Of a stretch of DNA of 25,182 bases, positions 1-9,642 are shown one piece after another (within the stretch, counting starts at the first letter, position 1; each line of letters starts with the position of its first letter). Source of the stretch: Sphingobacteriales bacterium (GTDB taxonomy: Bacteria; Bacteroidota; Bacteroidia; Chitinophagales; Chitinophagaceae); assembly GCA_004294195.1 (NCBI GenBank), contig REAQ01000108.1:1-25182 (forward strand), in the 5' to 3' direction. The notes beneath the pieces were generated by a model, which was given only the letters and a program-made list of their open reading frames with translations, was not told the origin of the DNA and searched no databases. The position numbers were made by a program, and so were the translations under genes.

Positions 1-162
1 GAATTTGCAGGATAGGCCCTACAAAAAGGCCGAATTTTCACTATTTGTTATAATTTGCGAGCCTGTCTTATTATCCATCCTTAGAAACCCCAGATAGAAT
101 CCTACACCTTAGGCTCAACCAACTGTTTATCTATTAGTTAATAAAAACCAAAACTGACAAGA

Positions 163-3100
163 ATGAGAAAACTTGTGCTACTGCTATGCGGTGTACTGCT
201 CCTTTGGGGACAGTTGCTTGCTCAGACCCGAACCATCAGCGGCCGGGTTGTAGATGCGGACGGGAAACCAATCCCTAATGCTTCCGTGATCGTGAAGGGG
301 TCATCCCAAGGTACTTCAACAAACAGTGAAGGTGTGTTCAGTCTGGCGGTCCCCACTGGGACTACAAGGCTCGTCGTTTCTGCAGTGGGTATGACCACCC
401 AGGAACTGGCGCTGACATCTTCAACCAGCAATTACTCGCTCTCCATGAAAGCGGAGGACCGCAGCTTGGAAGCGGTGGTTGTAACAGGTTATTCTACAAA
501 GAAAAAGAGGGATGAAGCTGGTGCCATTTCCACTGTAAAGGGAACTGAAATCAGAAACATTCCAAACGCGTCTGTAGACAAAGCCTTACAAGGCCGTGCA
601 TCGGGTGTTTTGGTTCAATCCAACAATGGTATACCTGGTGGTAACATCAACGTTAGGATCAGGGGTACAGGCTCCATCAACGCGGGTAACGATCCACTGT
701 ACATCGTGGATGGTGTACAGATGAACCTCAGGAGTGACGGTAACTTTACCCAAACCAATCCACTATCTTTCTTAAATCCTAACGATATCGAATCTATCGA
801 TATCCTTAAAGACGCCGCCTCTGCAGCGATCTATGGTGCCCAGGCTTCCAACGGTGTTGTAATCATCACCACTAAAAAAGGAAAGGCAGGCAAAACAAAG
901 TTTGATGTGAACATGTATTGGGGGCAGGGTAAAGCACTCAGAAAGATGGATGTCCTGAATTCTCAGGAAATTTTCCAAATGAGGTCAGAAGCCTATGCAA
1001 ACTCTCAAAACCTTTCTGCTACGGACCTTGCCGTTAAAAGGTTTGTGTTAAACGAATATCGCGTTCCTGGTGCGGCAGGACTTACAGACAAGCAAGCGGA
1101 TTCGGCTACACTAGCCTTGCCAACATACGACTGGCAGGATGCTACATTCCGTACAGCACAAATCAGGAACTATGAACTGGCGGCTAGTGGGGGTAACGAT
1201 CGTACTACTTTCCGTGTGTCTGGTTCTTATTCTTTCCAGGAAGCCGTAGTAACTAAAGCAGACTTCCAGCGTGGTGCATTGAAGTTTGACCTTACCAACA
1301 AGGCAACAGATAAGTTGACCATTGGAACATCACTTAATCTCAGTACTTTCCGCCAGAATGTACCATTTGCAACGGATGGTAGTTTCCTCGGAAGTCCTGC
1401 GTTCTCCAGCCCACTGATCCTTCCTTTTAACCCAATCACTAATCCTGATGGCACCTATTTTGGTGTGCCTCCAGCCAACCTGGCAGGTATCCTTAATCAG
1501 AATGTGATAGCAGTTAATGATTTCAATACTGGTTTGAACCGCACCAATCAAATGGTTGGTAACGTGACACTTGACTACAAATTCACCAAATGGCTCAGCT
1601 TCCGTTCCTTCTATGGTTTGGATTATCGCCTTGTACAAGGTAAGCGTTACACAGATCCTCGTACACCGGATGGATTTGCAATCCGTGGTCTGGGTCAGGC
1701 TGAATCTGAATGGAACACTAACTTCATGACCAGCCAGGTTTTCAATTACAACTTTGAACTTGGATCCAAAGTGAAGTTGGATGGTTTCGCCGGTTATGAA
1801 TACAGGGTTGAAAACCAGGAAGGCATTTTCGCCATCGCCGATGGTTTCCCAACCTTCCAGTTCAGAACACTGAACACTGCAGCTAATCCTCGTGCCCCAG
1901 GCGAATTTTTCACTGGTTATAAGCGTCAATCGCTCTTCAGCCAGGCAAACCTTAACATAGATGGCAAATACTTAATCAGTGGTGTGGTAAGGTATGATGG
2001 TTCATCTCGTTTTGGTGATAATTCACGTTATGGTCTTTTCCCTGCCGTGAAAGCTGCATGGAATATTGACAGAGAAGATTTCATGGCCAAGTCAAATGCC
2101 GTTTCCTCACTTCGTCTCCGGGCCTCATGGGGTCAAACAGGTAACGACCAGATCGGAAACTTTGACGCGCTTGGTTTGTATGGAGGTGGTTTTGTATATA
2201 ATGGTGCACCTGGTATCAGTTTCACCCAGTTGGCAAATCCCAACCTGCAGTGGGAGCGTAATGAAACCGTAAACTTTGGCGTTGACTTTGGCTTGTTTAG
2301 AAACAGGATCTCAGGTTCTGTGGAAGTATATAACAAACTTACCAAAGAACTACTTCTCTCTCAGCCTGTTCAACAGACTTCAGGTTTTTCTGATATTACT
2401 AGAAACGTTGGTCAGATAAGGAACAGAGGTATTGAATTAACTTTGACCGTTGATTGGCTTCGTTCAAACATCGGACAAGGATTTAACTGGAGTTCAACAT
2501 TTGTATTTACGAATAATAAGAACACTGTAAATAAACTGTATGATAACCTACAGGAACTTCCAGGTAATCCTGCCATCAGGGTTGGCAGAGAATTGAACTC
2601 CATCTTCACTCAAAAATATGCAGGTGTTAACCCTGCAACAGGTCGCCCGATGTGGTATGACGCAGCAGGTAACCTGACTTATCAGGTTTTGGCTGCAGAC
2701 CGAGTGTATATTGGCGATCAACAGCCTAATCAATTTGGTGGTTTGAGCAATACCTTAAGTTGGAAAGGATTCACTCTTGATGTATTCTTCAACTATGAAT
2801 ATGGCAGGCTATCGCAAGATGGTCAGGTGAATTTCATGATTGAAAATCAAGCCCGTTTCAATACTAATCAAGACAACTATGATGGTAGGTGGACTACACC
2901 AGGCCAGATCACATGGTGGCCAAGGATGAACCTGAACGGCGCTGAATCAAAAGGCAATGGTGCACAAACCGGCAGCCGCACCTGGTTCAAGGCAGATTAC
3001 ATCAGGTTGAAGAATGTAATGCTTTCTTACAACTTGAATAGCGACGTAACTAGAAGACTTAAAATCAGCAATGCGAGGTTCTATGTTCAGGGAACCAACC

Positions 3101-3210
3101 TCTGGACTTATTCAGACTGGTTTAGCTATGATATCGAATTTGTGGGAACAGCTACAGGTATTGTACCACAAACCAGGAACTTCACAGCAGGTGTACAGTT
3201 TTCCTTCTAA
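163..3210 (+). CDS. SusC/RagA-family TonB-dependent outer-membrane receptor (first copy)
   Basis: This 1015-residue protein is a SusC-type TonB-dependent transporter, which imports large ligands (usually glycans or peptides) through the outer membrane with a SusD lid. A signal peptide (about residues 1-20, ending LLAQ) is followed by a carboxypeptidase-regulatory-like domain (about 22-98). The plug opens with VVVTGYSTKKK at 105-115, has IRGTGSINAG near 166, DPLYIVDGV at 177-185 and DIESIDILKDAASAAIYG at 208-225. The rest is beta-barrel, ending in an aromatic strand, GVQFSF. There is no STN domain before the plug, so signalling to an anti-sigma factor is not expected. The ATG at 163 follows an A-rich leader with no Shine-Dalgarno sequence. 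A susD gene starts 18 bases downstream. Family assignment is secure; the substrate is unknown. Confidence 0.96.
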   Translation: MRKLVLLLCGVLLLWGQLLAQTRTISGRVVDADGKPIPNASVIVKGSSQGTSTNSEGVFSLAVPTGTTRLVVSAVGMTTQELALTSSTSNYSLSMKAEDRSLEAVVVTGYSTKKKRDEAGAISTVKGTEIRNIPNASVDKALQGRASGVLVQSNNGIPGGNINVRIRGTGSINAGNDPLYIVDGVQMNLRSDGNFTQTNPLSFLNPNDIESIDILKDAASAAIYGAQASNGVVIITTKKGKAGKTKFDVNMYWGQGKALRKMDVLNSQEIFQMRSEAYANSQNLSATDLAVKRFVLNEYRVPGAAGLTDKQADSATLALPTYDWQDATFRTAQIRNYELAASGGNDRTTFRVSGSYSFQEAVVTKADFQRGALKFDLTNKATDKLTIGTSLNLSTFRQNVPFATDGSFLGSPAFSSPLILPFNPITNPDGTYFGVPPANLAGILNQNVIAVNDFNTGLNRTNQMVGNVTLDYKFTKWLSFRSFYGLDYRLVQGKRYTDPRTPDGFAIRGLGQAESEWNTNFMTSQVFNYNFELGSKVKLDGFAGYEYRVENQEGIFAIADGFPTFQFRTLNTAANPRAPGEFFTGYKRQSLFSQANLNIDGKYLISGVVRYDGSSRFGDNSRYGLFPAVKAAWNIDREDFMAKSNAVSSLRLRASWGQTGNDQIGNFDALGLYGGGFVYNGAPGISFTQLANPNLQWERNETVNFGVDFGLFRNRISGSVEVYNKLTKELLLSQPVQQTSGFSDITRNVGQIRNRGIELTLTVDWLRSNIGQGFNWSSTFVFTNNKNTVNKLYDNLQELPGNPAIRVGRELNSIFTQKYAGVNPATGRPMWYDAAGNLTYQVLAADRVYIGDQQPNQFGGLSNTLSWKGFTLDVFFNYEYGRLSQDGQVNFMIENQARFNTNQDNYDGRWTTPGQITWWPRMNLNGAESKGNGAQTGSRTWFKADYIRLKNVMLSYNLNSDVTRRLKISNARFYVQGTNLWTYSDWFSYDIEFVGTATGIVPQTRNFTAGVQFSF

Positions 3211-3228
3211 CGAAAAAAGAATTTGAAG

Positions 3229-4746
3229 ATGAAAAAACTAATCATATTTACTTTGGCCGTAACACTGCTGGGCGCAAACTGGAGTTGTAAAGACGCTCTG
3301 GAAATCGAACCCAGGCAGTCGATACCAGCCTCTACTGCACTAACCAGCAAAGATGGTATTAGTGCCGCCTTGGTTTCCGTATACTCACGCCTGAAAGGTG
3401 TAAGGGTCTACGGACGTGACCACATTGCACTTCCAGAAGCACTGGCGGATAATGGTTTTGCTACAAACAAGTCTGGCCGTCTTCTTGGTGAGGCGAACAA
3501 TGTGCAAGGTGCGCAGTTCCCTGCTGCACTTTGGCAAACATCCTATGCAGCAATCAATCAGACTAACCTGATTCTGGCGGCTATACCTGCGGCAACGGAT
3601 CCAACCATCACACCGGCAGATCGTACGTCTTGGGAAGCCCAATTGTACTTCCTTCGTGCATTGTATCATTTTGACATGGTGAAAGTATACGCATATATGC
3701 CTGGAGCAGAAGTAGCCGCCAACAATCGCGGTGGTATTCCTATTCTTACATCAGGCATCAACACATCAGATGACGCATTGCTACTTAAGCCTGCAAGGGC
3801 ACCCATTGCAGATGTTTATGCCCAGATAGTGAGTGACCTGGAATCTGCTAATGCACGTTTTACTGGTACTTCAGGTCTGCCAAACCTTGCCAACAAACCT
3901 GCCACTCAGGCGTTGTTGTCAAGAGTTCACTTGTACTCAAAGAACTATGCGCAGGCAAAACGTTGGGCTGATTCAGCCATTGCGACTGTAGGTTCAAGGC
4001 TCACGACAAGTGCTACATACGTATCAAACTGGAGAGCAGCCACACATAATGAGAGTTTATTTCAGGTGTTCCTTGCCACGAATGCCGAGAATAATGGTGT
4101 AAACGAGTCACTTCAGACTTCGTTCACAACGCTGAATGCACCTGGCGGAACCGTAACAACAGGTTTCGGTGATTTGGTACCTACCATTAGTTTGTTGAAT
4201 GGATTGGGCATTACAATGACTGGTGGAAACACTACAACGGTTTTCGGTGTCAACGTAACCATTGCTACCAGAACAGCCGATGTAAGAAATCAATTGTATG
4301 AAGTAGGTACCACAGGTAGAGGTCCTTCTAAAATAGAGTGTACCAAATACATTGGAAAGAATGGTTTCCCTAACCTGGACAATATTCCTGTGATCAGGGT
4401 TGCGGAGCTTTACCTTAATCGTGCTGAAGCGATGGCTACACCTGGCTCTGCGGTGTTTAATGAAACAGCAGCGCTTGCCGATTTAAATAGCATTGTAACA
4501 AATCGCGGCTTACCAGCTTTTGTAGGACTTACAGGCTCCGCTCTGTATGAACAAATTTTGAATCAGCGCAGACTTGAACTGGCTTTCGAAGGCCATCGTT
4601 TATGGGACCTGAAACGTCTTGGTCGTGATCTGGTTAAAGCACCTCATTACAATACCGTTCCATTCTTTGACACCAGGATCCTTGCACCACTTCCTCAAAG
4701 GGAGATCGATGGTAACAAGAATCTTGTACAAAATCCTGGTTATTAA
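3229..4746 (+). CDS. SusD/RagB-family outer-membrane lipoprotein (first copy)
   Basis: This is the surface lipoprotein partner of the SusC at 163-3210 and is expected to bind ligand and close the transporter as a lid. From the ATG at 3229 it has 505 residues. An in-frame TTG at 3223 would add two residues, but the ATG is the simpler choice. A lipoprotein signal ends ANWSC (Cys20) followed by K-D, fitting Bacteroidota surface-export signals. The helical TPR-like body contains a typical SusD C-terminal segment (QRRLELAFEGHRLWDLKR, about 446-463), and the protein ends in the usual VQNPGY. It follows susC by 18 bases and precedes a small lipoprotein gene by 11 bases, so one transcript is likely. 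Ligand not predictable. Confidence 0.95.
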   Translation: MKKLIIFTLAVTLLGANWSCKDALEIEPRQSIPASTALTSKDGISAALVSVYSRLKGVRVYGRDHIALPEALADNGFATNKSGRLLGEANNVQGAQFPAALWQTSYAAINQTNLILAAIPAATDPTITPADRTSWEAQLYFLRALYHFDMVKVYAYMPGAEVAANNRGGIPILTSGINTSDDALLLKPARAPIADVYAQIVSDLESANARFTGTSGLPNLANKPATQALLSRVHLYSKNYAQAKRWADSAIATVGSRLTTSATYVSNWRAATHNESLFQVFLATNAENNGVNESLQTSFTTLNAPGGTVTTGFGDLVPTISLLNGLGITMTGGNTTTVFGVNVTIATRTADVRNQLYEVGTTGRGPSKIECTKYIGKNGFPNLDNIPVIRVAELYLNRAEAMATPGSAVFNETAALADLNSIVTNRGLPAFVGLTGSALYEQILNQRRLELAFEGHRLWDLKRLGRDLVKAPHYNTVPFFDTRILAPLPQREIDGNKNLVQNPGY

Positions 4747-4757
4747 AATCTAGCATT

Positions 4758-5276
4758 ATGAAGATGAGATCAATAATTATAGCCATATCTGCCGTCTTTC
4801 TTTTCGGCAGTTGTATCAAGAATGAATTACCGGTGTGGACCACAGCTCAGGTTGAATTTGACGCTGCATCCTGGAATACAAACGCTGCCGGCAGAACCTA
4901 TCCCATCTTGACTAGGGTGGCGGGTTATGGCAGGGTTGTGAGTACCGCTGATCCAGCGTTGACCCGCACTGCACCTGGTATCAAGAAATTCCGTGTGAAC
5001 CTGGTAGGTAAGCAATTTGACCAACCACAAACCATCCTGTTTGACCTGTTTGGTGGCAATGGCGGCTCAACTGCTGTAGAAGGTGTTCACTATAAGATCA
5101 GCCGTCAATTGGTGATCCCCGCAAAATCCAGCTTCGGTGAACTGGAAGTGGAGATTCTCAATCCGGGCGCGCAGACAGGTGTAACTGCGGTTGACCTTCT
5201 GCTCGTACTGAACGGTAGAGAAGGGATAGAGCGTAGTGTAAACTACAGCATCCTCGGTCTTAGAATCGCTCAATAA
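4758..5276 (+). CDS. small SusCD-associated lipoprotein, beta-sandwich-like (DUF4843/Calx-beta-like)
   Basis: This 172-residue lipoprotein is the third gene of the first SusCD operon, 11 bases after susD and directly before the terminator at 5293. The lipoprotein signal ends FLFGSC (Cys19). The mature part is rich in beta strands. The segment VEGVHYKI (about 110-117), then LVIPAKSSFGELEVEILNPG, resembles the repeating strand pattern of DUF4843, DUF1735 and Calx-beta-like lipoproteins that often follow susD; this is resemblance from memory, not a search result. Such proteins are generally thought to be surface-exposed ligand-binding accessories. No enzyme motif is visible. The ATG at 4758 was chosen; an ATG two codons later (4764) is equally possible. 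Confidence 0.75.
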   Translation: MKMRSIIIAISAVFLFGSCIKNELPVWTTAQVEFDAASWNTNAAGRTYPILTRVAGYGRVVSTADPALTRTAPGIKKFRVNLVGKQFDQPQTILFDLFGGNGGSTAVEGVHYKISRQLVIPAKSSFGELEVEILNPGAQTGVTAVDLLLVLNGREGIERSVNYSILGLRIAQ

Positions 5277-5292
5277 ATTGACGTTCACTATT

Positions 5293-5329
5293 AAAAAAAG
5301 CTGCTCCTGCAAAGGGGCGGCTTTTTTTT
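5293..5329 (+). terminator. intrinsic terminator of the first SusCD operon
   Basis: A run of seven A is followed by AGCTGCTCC, a short loop and GGGGCGGCT running into eight T. The stem has nine pairs including two G-T wobbles and can extend through A-T pairs. It lies 16 bases after the stop of the third operon gene, so it should end the SusCD-lipoprotein transcript. The A/T symmetry may let it act on both strands. Confidence 0.88.
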
Positions 5330-5344
5330 GTAAATAATATTATT

Positions 5345-5361
5345 TTTAACGAAACGTTAAA
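5345..5361. promoter_or_regulatory. 17-bp palindrome upstream of the DUF2167 gene, possible operator
   Basis: TTTAACGAAACGTTAAA is a perfect inverted repeat with 7-bp arms and a 3-bp centre. It lies 17 bases before the ATG at 5379, between a terminator and a gene start, where an operator would be expected. No regulator is known and no clear promoter boxes are seen, so this is inference from position and symmetry. Confidence 0.35.
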
Positions 5362-5378
5362 TCTTAAAAACACCAACC

Positions 5379-6326
5379 ATGAAAAAATTCCTGCTTTTGC
5401 CGACGTTAATGCTATCGCTATTGACATCAGGACAAGACGCTCAAGACACCACCGTTATGGATACTGCCTACTTCAGAGCGCAGACAGAGGCCCTTGCAGC
5501 GGCCAGCAAAAGAGCCAGCGAAATCAAATTTCAAACAGGTCCCATCACTTTAGAAAATGGCATCGGTCTTAATGTGCCACCCGGATACAAATTCATTCCC
5601 GCAAATGATGCAGAATGGATCGTATATGACTTCTGGGGAAATCCACGTTCTTCTGGTATTATGGGTATGCTGGTTAAAGAAAACTATGAAGTAATGAATG
5701 AAGGAGGTTGGGCTTTTGTGTTGACCTTCGATAAAATGGGATACGTGGAAGACGACGACGCAAGCAAGATTGACTATGACGATCTCTTAAAGGACATGCA
5801 GTCAGGTGAAGCAGATGAAAATAAAGAACGTGAAAAAATGGGCTATGGCGCCATACATATGCTGGGCTGGGCTTCCAAGCCATATTACGACGATAAAAAC
5901 AAGGTACTTCATTGGGCAAAATCATTGAAATTTTCTGGCGCTGAAGACACAACACTTAATTATGACGTGCGTGTACTTGGCAGGTATGGCGTATTAAGTA
6001 TGAACGCTGTAGGCACTATCAATGACCTGGATGATATAAAACAAAATATTCCCGCTGTAACAAAGATTGCACACTTCACTAGTGGGAATGCATATGCAGA
6101 TTTTGATTCAAAAATTGATGCAGTTGCAGCGGTAACCATTGGTGGTTTAGTTGCAGGTAAAGTACTGGCCAAAGCTGGCATCCTTGCATTGTTATTAAAG
6201 AATATAAAACTGATCTTTCTGGCCGTTATAGGAGCGGGCGGCTTTATTTGGAAAAAAATATCCGGTAGAAAAAAAGAAGAATCATTTGAGGAGCCAGCCG
6301 CAGAGACTCCGCAAACGGAAGTATAA
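5379..6326 (+). CDS. DUF2167 family membrane protein
   Basis: This 315-residue protein matches the DUF2167 pattern: a signal or anchor at residues 1-18, then GPITLENGIGLNVPPGYKFI (54-73), the segment WGNPRSSGIMGML (86-98), GGWAFVLTF (109-117), MGYGAIHMLGWASKPYYDD (154-172) and LGRYGVLSMNAVG (200-212). Two hydrophobic stretches (about 248-272 and 276-291) form a C-terminal membrane region, followed by a basic then acidic tail. Family members are usually described only as membrane-anchored proteins of unknown function, so no activity is assigned. It is a single-gene unit, flanked by terminators on both sides, inserted between two SusCD operons. Whether it works with them is open. Confidence 0.85.
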   Translation: MKKFLLLPTLMLSLLTSGQDAQDTTVMDTAYFRAQTEALAAASKRASEIKFQTGPITLENGIGLNVPPGYKFIPANDAEWIVYDFWGNPRSSGIMGMLVKENYEVMNEGGWAFVLTFDKMGYVEDDDASKIDYDDLLKDMQSGEADENKEREKMGYGAIHMLGWASKPYYDDKNKVLHWAKSLKFSGAEDTTLNYDVRVLGRYGVLSMNAVGTINDLDDIKQNIPAVTKIAHFTSGNAYADFDSKIDAVAAVTIGGLVAGKVLAKAGILALLLKNIKLIFLAVIGAGGFIWKKISGRKKEESFEEPAAETPQTEV

Positions 6327-6350
6327 ATGATAAATACAAATAATCTAATC

Positions 6351-6373
6351 AAAGGGCCCGCTATGGGCCCTTT
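6351..6373 (+). terminator. hairpin terminator after the DUF2167 gene
   Basis: AAAGGGCCC, loop GCTAT, GGGCCCTTT: a perfect 9-bp stem 24 bases after the stop codon. The T tract is short (TTT then ATAGTTT), so termination may be weaker than at the two SusCD terminators. Confidence 0.7.
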
Positions 6374-6477
6374 ATAGTTTATAGCTATTATGAATGAAGC
6401 AGCGTCATCGAATGTATTCATGTCATCAAGTTGAACATTAATTTGCGTACTACTTTTTAAAAACCAAAAATTTAAAC

Positions 6478-9400
6478 ATGAGAAAACTAGTGCTAATGGT
6501 ACTGGGGCTGTTGTTCTTTGCGGGACAGCTCCTTGCACAGACCCGCCAGGTATCTGGCCGTGTTCTGGATGAGTCCGGGAAACCGGTACCTAATGCATCA
6601 GTAACAGTGAAGGGCACCAATCAGGGTACCACTTCCAATGCTGATGGTTATTTTACGCTCTCTGTTCCTGCTAATGCTAAACTGATTGTGACGGCTATCG
6701 GTCTTACTGCACAGGAAATTTCAGTTGGTAACAATACAGAAGTTAACCTCACCCTCAAAGCCGAAGATAAAGCAATGCAGGAAGTAGTAGTGGTGGGGTA
6801 TGGTACGGCGCGTAAAAAAGACCTTGTAGGAAACGTAGCCAGTGTGAAAGGATCCGTGATCAAAGATCTGCCCGTGCAGTCTTTTGACCAGGCACTGTCC
6901 GGGCGTGCTACAGGTGTAAGTGTTACGATGCCTAACGGTGTGTTGAATAATCCTCCGGTTATTCGTGTACGTGGCGTGAACTCCATTTCGCTAAGTTCAT
7001 TTCCATTGGTAGTGGTAGATGGTGTACCAACTTATTCAGGCAACGTTGGTGGTACAGCTTCCAACAACCCTTTGGGCAACATCAACCCGAATGATATTGA
7101 AAGTGTAGAAATATTGAAAGACGCGGCTGCAGCAGCCATTTATGGTTCGCGCGCTTCCGCTGGTGTTTTGTTGATCACAACCAAGCGAGGTAAACAAGGC
7201 CGCGCCAGGGTAAACTACGATGGATGGGTTGGTTGGACTAAAGCCTTCAATCTCATCGACGTCCTCAATGCAGAACAGTATACAACCATTAAGAATGAAG
7301 GTCTTACTAATCTCGGCACACCTCCCGTTCCCGCTCCCGGCACGCCTGCGAGAGGTTTCTTCACGCAGACAGACGCCAATGGTCAACTGATAGACACCCG
7401 TTGGTATGATTATATTTACCGTTCTGGTATGCAACAGAATCATAGTGTGAATGTGTCTGGTGCGTCAGATAAAACTTCTTATTTCTTTTCTGCCGGCTTT
7501 ACTGACCAGGAAGGTATGCTCAGGGGTAACGATTTCCGCCGCGTCACTGCACGGATGACCGTTGACCATAAGGTGAACAACTGGCTGCAATTGGGTGGTA
7601 CCATGAATTATACCAACTCAACCAATGCTGCCCCCAATACAGGTTCATTACCAGGTCAGGCATTTGGAATCGCAGGCCTGGGCCGTTTGCCCATCATCCT
7701 CGCGCCCAACGTTGCCCCACGAAATGCCGATGGGAGCTATAATATCAATACCGCAGCCAATACCATTGGCCAGGGTAACAACAGAACAGCCCTTTCATTC
7801 TATAATCCTGTTTACTTGCTCGAGAACAACAGATTTACCTCAGAGAACGACCAGATCACTGGTAACGTGTTTGCACAACTCAACTTCACGAAATGGTTAA
7901 ACTTCCGTACCATTTATGGTATCGATAACCTGAATGTGCAGAACAAAGAATTCCGTGCAGCTTTGCATGGTGATGGTGTTCAGTTTGGTGGCGCAGCACA
8001 GAATACACAGCAAACTTTCCGCAGGTGGAACTGGCAGAACCTCTTGACCTTTGATAAACAATTCGGAGAGCATAATGTGAACGTCTTGGTTGGTAATGAA
8101 CAACAATACACCAACCAACAGGGCTGGGGTGCAGACAGAAGAGGACAAACAGATATCTTCTACGATGAATTCCAAGGTGGCTTCGCCAGCATTGTTCCTG
8201 CAGGTAACTTCTTTGGCGAGAACTACCTGGTTTCATTCCTGGGTCGTTTAAACTACAACTACGGCGGTAAATATTATCTTTCACTCAATGCGCGTAGAGA
8301 CGGTTATTCTGCCTTTGCACCTGAAAACAAATACGGAAACTTCTATGGCGGTTCAGTTGGTTGGGTGTTGACCAATGAGAAATTCTTCCAGGACCTGAAC
8401 ACAGACAACTGGTTGAATAATTTTCGTCTTCGCGCAAGCTGGGGACTTGTTGGTAACAACCAGGGCATTAACGATTACGCTTTTTACAGCTTCTTTAATT
8501 CAGGCCTCTACGGTACCCAGCCCAACTTGTTCTTCAGCCAGGCTGGCAACCGTAATCTGCGTTGGGAGACATCCACTAAGACAGATATCGGATTTGATGC
8601 GAGTTTCTTTAAGAGCCGCGTGAATGTTGAGTTTTCTTATTATAAGAATGACATCGATAACCTCATCCTGAATGATCCCCAGTCTCCCTCTGCTGGTATA
8701 CCAGGTAACGCTATCCTTACCAATATCGGCCGGATGGTGAATACGGGTTTTGAATTGGCGATCAATACTACGCCAATCAGGACGCAAAACTTCGTATGGA
8801 ACTCTAACTTCAATATCACCACCCTTAGGAATGAGGTCAAATCACTCGCCCAGGGTAACGCTGACATCTTTGTTCAAACCTCCGGTCTGGAACAACCCAG
8901 CATTATCCGCGTGGGTGAATCTATCGGTAGCTTCTATGCTGTAAGAACAAATGGTGTAAATCCGGCTACGGGCCAGAGAATATTTACCTATCGTGATGGA
9001 CGTGAAATACAATACAACCACGCTGCAACGCAAAGATGGACCTTCCTCGATGGAACGGCAGCCCCCCGTGGTGCAGATCAGGCAAATGATGGTGTAATCA
9101 TTGGTCCAGCCCTTCCCAGGTATACTGGTGGTTGGGACAACACATTCCGCTTCAAAGGATTTGACCTGAACATTCTGTTCTTTTTCTCTGGCGGTAACTA
9201 TGTGTACAATGGTACAAAAGCAGGCCTCCGCGATCAGAGAAACTGGAACAACATGACTGAAGTGATGACCCGCTGGCAAAAAACCGGTGACGTTACCAAC
9301 ATTCCACGTGTAGTGTTTGGAGATAACATTTCTAATGGATCGGGTATCGTGATTTCTGAAAATGTAGAAAAAGGCGATTTTATCAAGGCCAGGAACATTG

Positions 9401-9618
9401 CGTTAGGTTATACTATGCCTAAGTCAGTAACAGACAGGCTGGGTATCAACAGCATCCGTTTCTATGGTGGCATGCAAAATGCTTTTACCATCACCAAATA
9501 CACAGGATTTGATCCCGAGACGTCTACCAACGGTAATGCCAATGGTAGCCCAAGTGTAGATCGTAACTCAGTGCCACAAGCCAGAACAATTGTAGCTGGT
9601 GTGAACATCGGATTCTAA
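6478..9618 (+). CDS. SusC/RagA-family TonB-dependent outer-membrane receptor (second copy)
   Basis: This is a second complete SusC-type transporter, 1046 residues. The signal peptide ends LLAQ (about residue 20), followed by a carboxypeptidase-regulatory-like domain. The plug begins VVVVGYGTARKKD at 103-115, with IRVRGVNSIS at 162-171, VVVDGVPTY, and NPNDIESVEILKDAAAAAIYG from 203. The barrel ends GVNIGF. It has no STN domain. Its first 60 residues closely match the first SusC (MRKLVL, GQLLAQTR, SGRV, PNASV, VKG), while plug and barrel differ strongly, so ligands probably differ. The leader just before the ATG contains AAAAACCAAAAA, as in the first copy. susD follows after 24 bases. Confidence 0.96.
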   Translation: MRKLVLMVLGLLFFAGQLLAQTRQVSGRVLDESGKPVPNASVTVKGTNQGTTSNADGYFTLSVPANAKLIVTAIGLTAQEISVGNNTEVNLTLKAEDKAMQEVVVVGYGTARKKDLVGNVASVKGSVIKDLPVQSFDQALSGRATGVSVTMPNGVLNNPPVIRVRGVNSISLSSFPLVVVDGVPTYSGNVGGTASNNPLGNINPNDIESVEILKDAAAAAIYGSRASAGVLLITTKRGKQGRARVNYDGWVGWTKAFNLIDVLNAEQYTTIKNEGLTNLGTPPVPAPGTPARGFFTQTDANGQLIDTRWYDYIYRSGMQQNHSVNVSGASDKTSYFFSAGFTDQEGMLRGNDFRRVTARMTVDHKVNNWLQLGGTMNYTNSTNAAPNTGSLPGQAFGIAGLGRLPIILAPNVAPRNADGSYNINTAANTIGQGNNRTALSFYNPVYLLENNRFTSENDQITGNVFAQLNFTKWLNFRTIYGIDNLNVQNKEFRAALHGDGVQFGGAAQNTQQTFRRWNWQNLLTFDKQFGEHNVNVLVGNEQQYTNQQGWGADRRGQTDIFYDEFQGGFASIVPAGNFFGENYLVSFLGRLNYNYGGKYYLSLNARRDGYSAFAPENKYGNFYGGSVGWVLTNEKFFQDLNTDNWLNNFRLRASWGLVGNNQGINDYAFYSFFNSGLYGTQPNLFFSQAGNRNLRWETSTKTDIGFDASFFKSRVNVEFSYYKNDIDNLILNDPQSPSAGIPGNAILTNIGRMVNTGFELAINTTPIRTQNFVWNSNFNITTLRNEVKSLAQGNADIFVQTSGLEQPSIIRVGESIGSFYAVRTNGVNPATGQRIFTYRDGREIQYNHAATQRWTFLDGTAAPRGADQANDGVIIGPALPRYTGGWDNTFRFKGFDLNILFFFSGGNYVYNGTKAGLRDQRNWNNMTEVMTRWQKTGDVTNIPRVVFGDNISNGSGIVISENVEKGDFIKARNIALGYTMPKSVTDRLGINSIRFYGGMQNAFTITKYTGFDPETSTNGNANGSPSVDRNSVPQARTIVAGVNIGF

Positions 9619-9642
9619 TCTTAAATAAAAACGAAAGAGAAA

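Noticed and set aside
1..162. tRNA, small RNA or clear promoter upstream of the first susC
   Set aside because: No cloverleaf is found. TATAATTTG at 49-57 is one base off the -7 consensus and has no -33 partner at the right distance.
1330..1929. Open frame of 199 codons on the - strand inside the first susC
   Set aside because: It is fully inside a clearly coding SusC frame on the other strand, has no recognisable domain or signal, and its composition is that of a reverse-strand shadow.
5960..6538. Open frame of 192 codons on the - strand across the DUF2167 gene end and the second susC start
   Set aside because: It overlaps two well-supported genes and a terminator hairpin, and the translation shows no family features.
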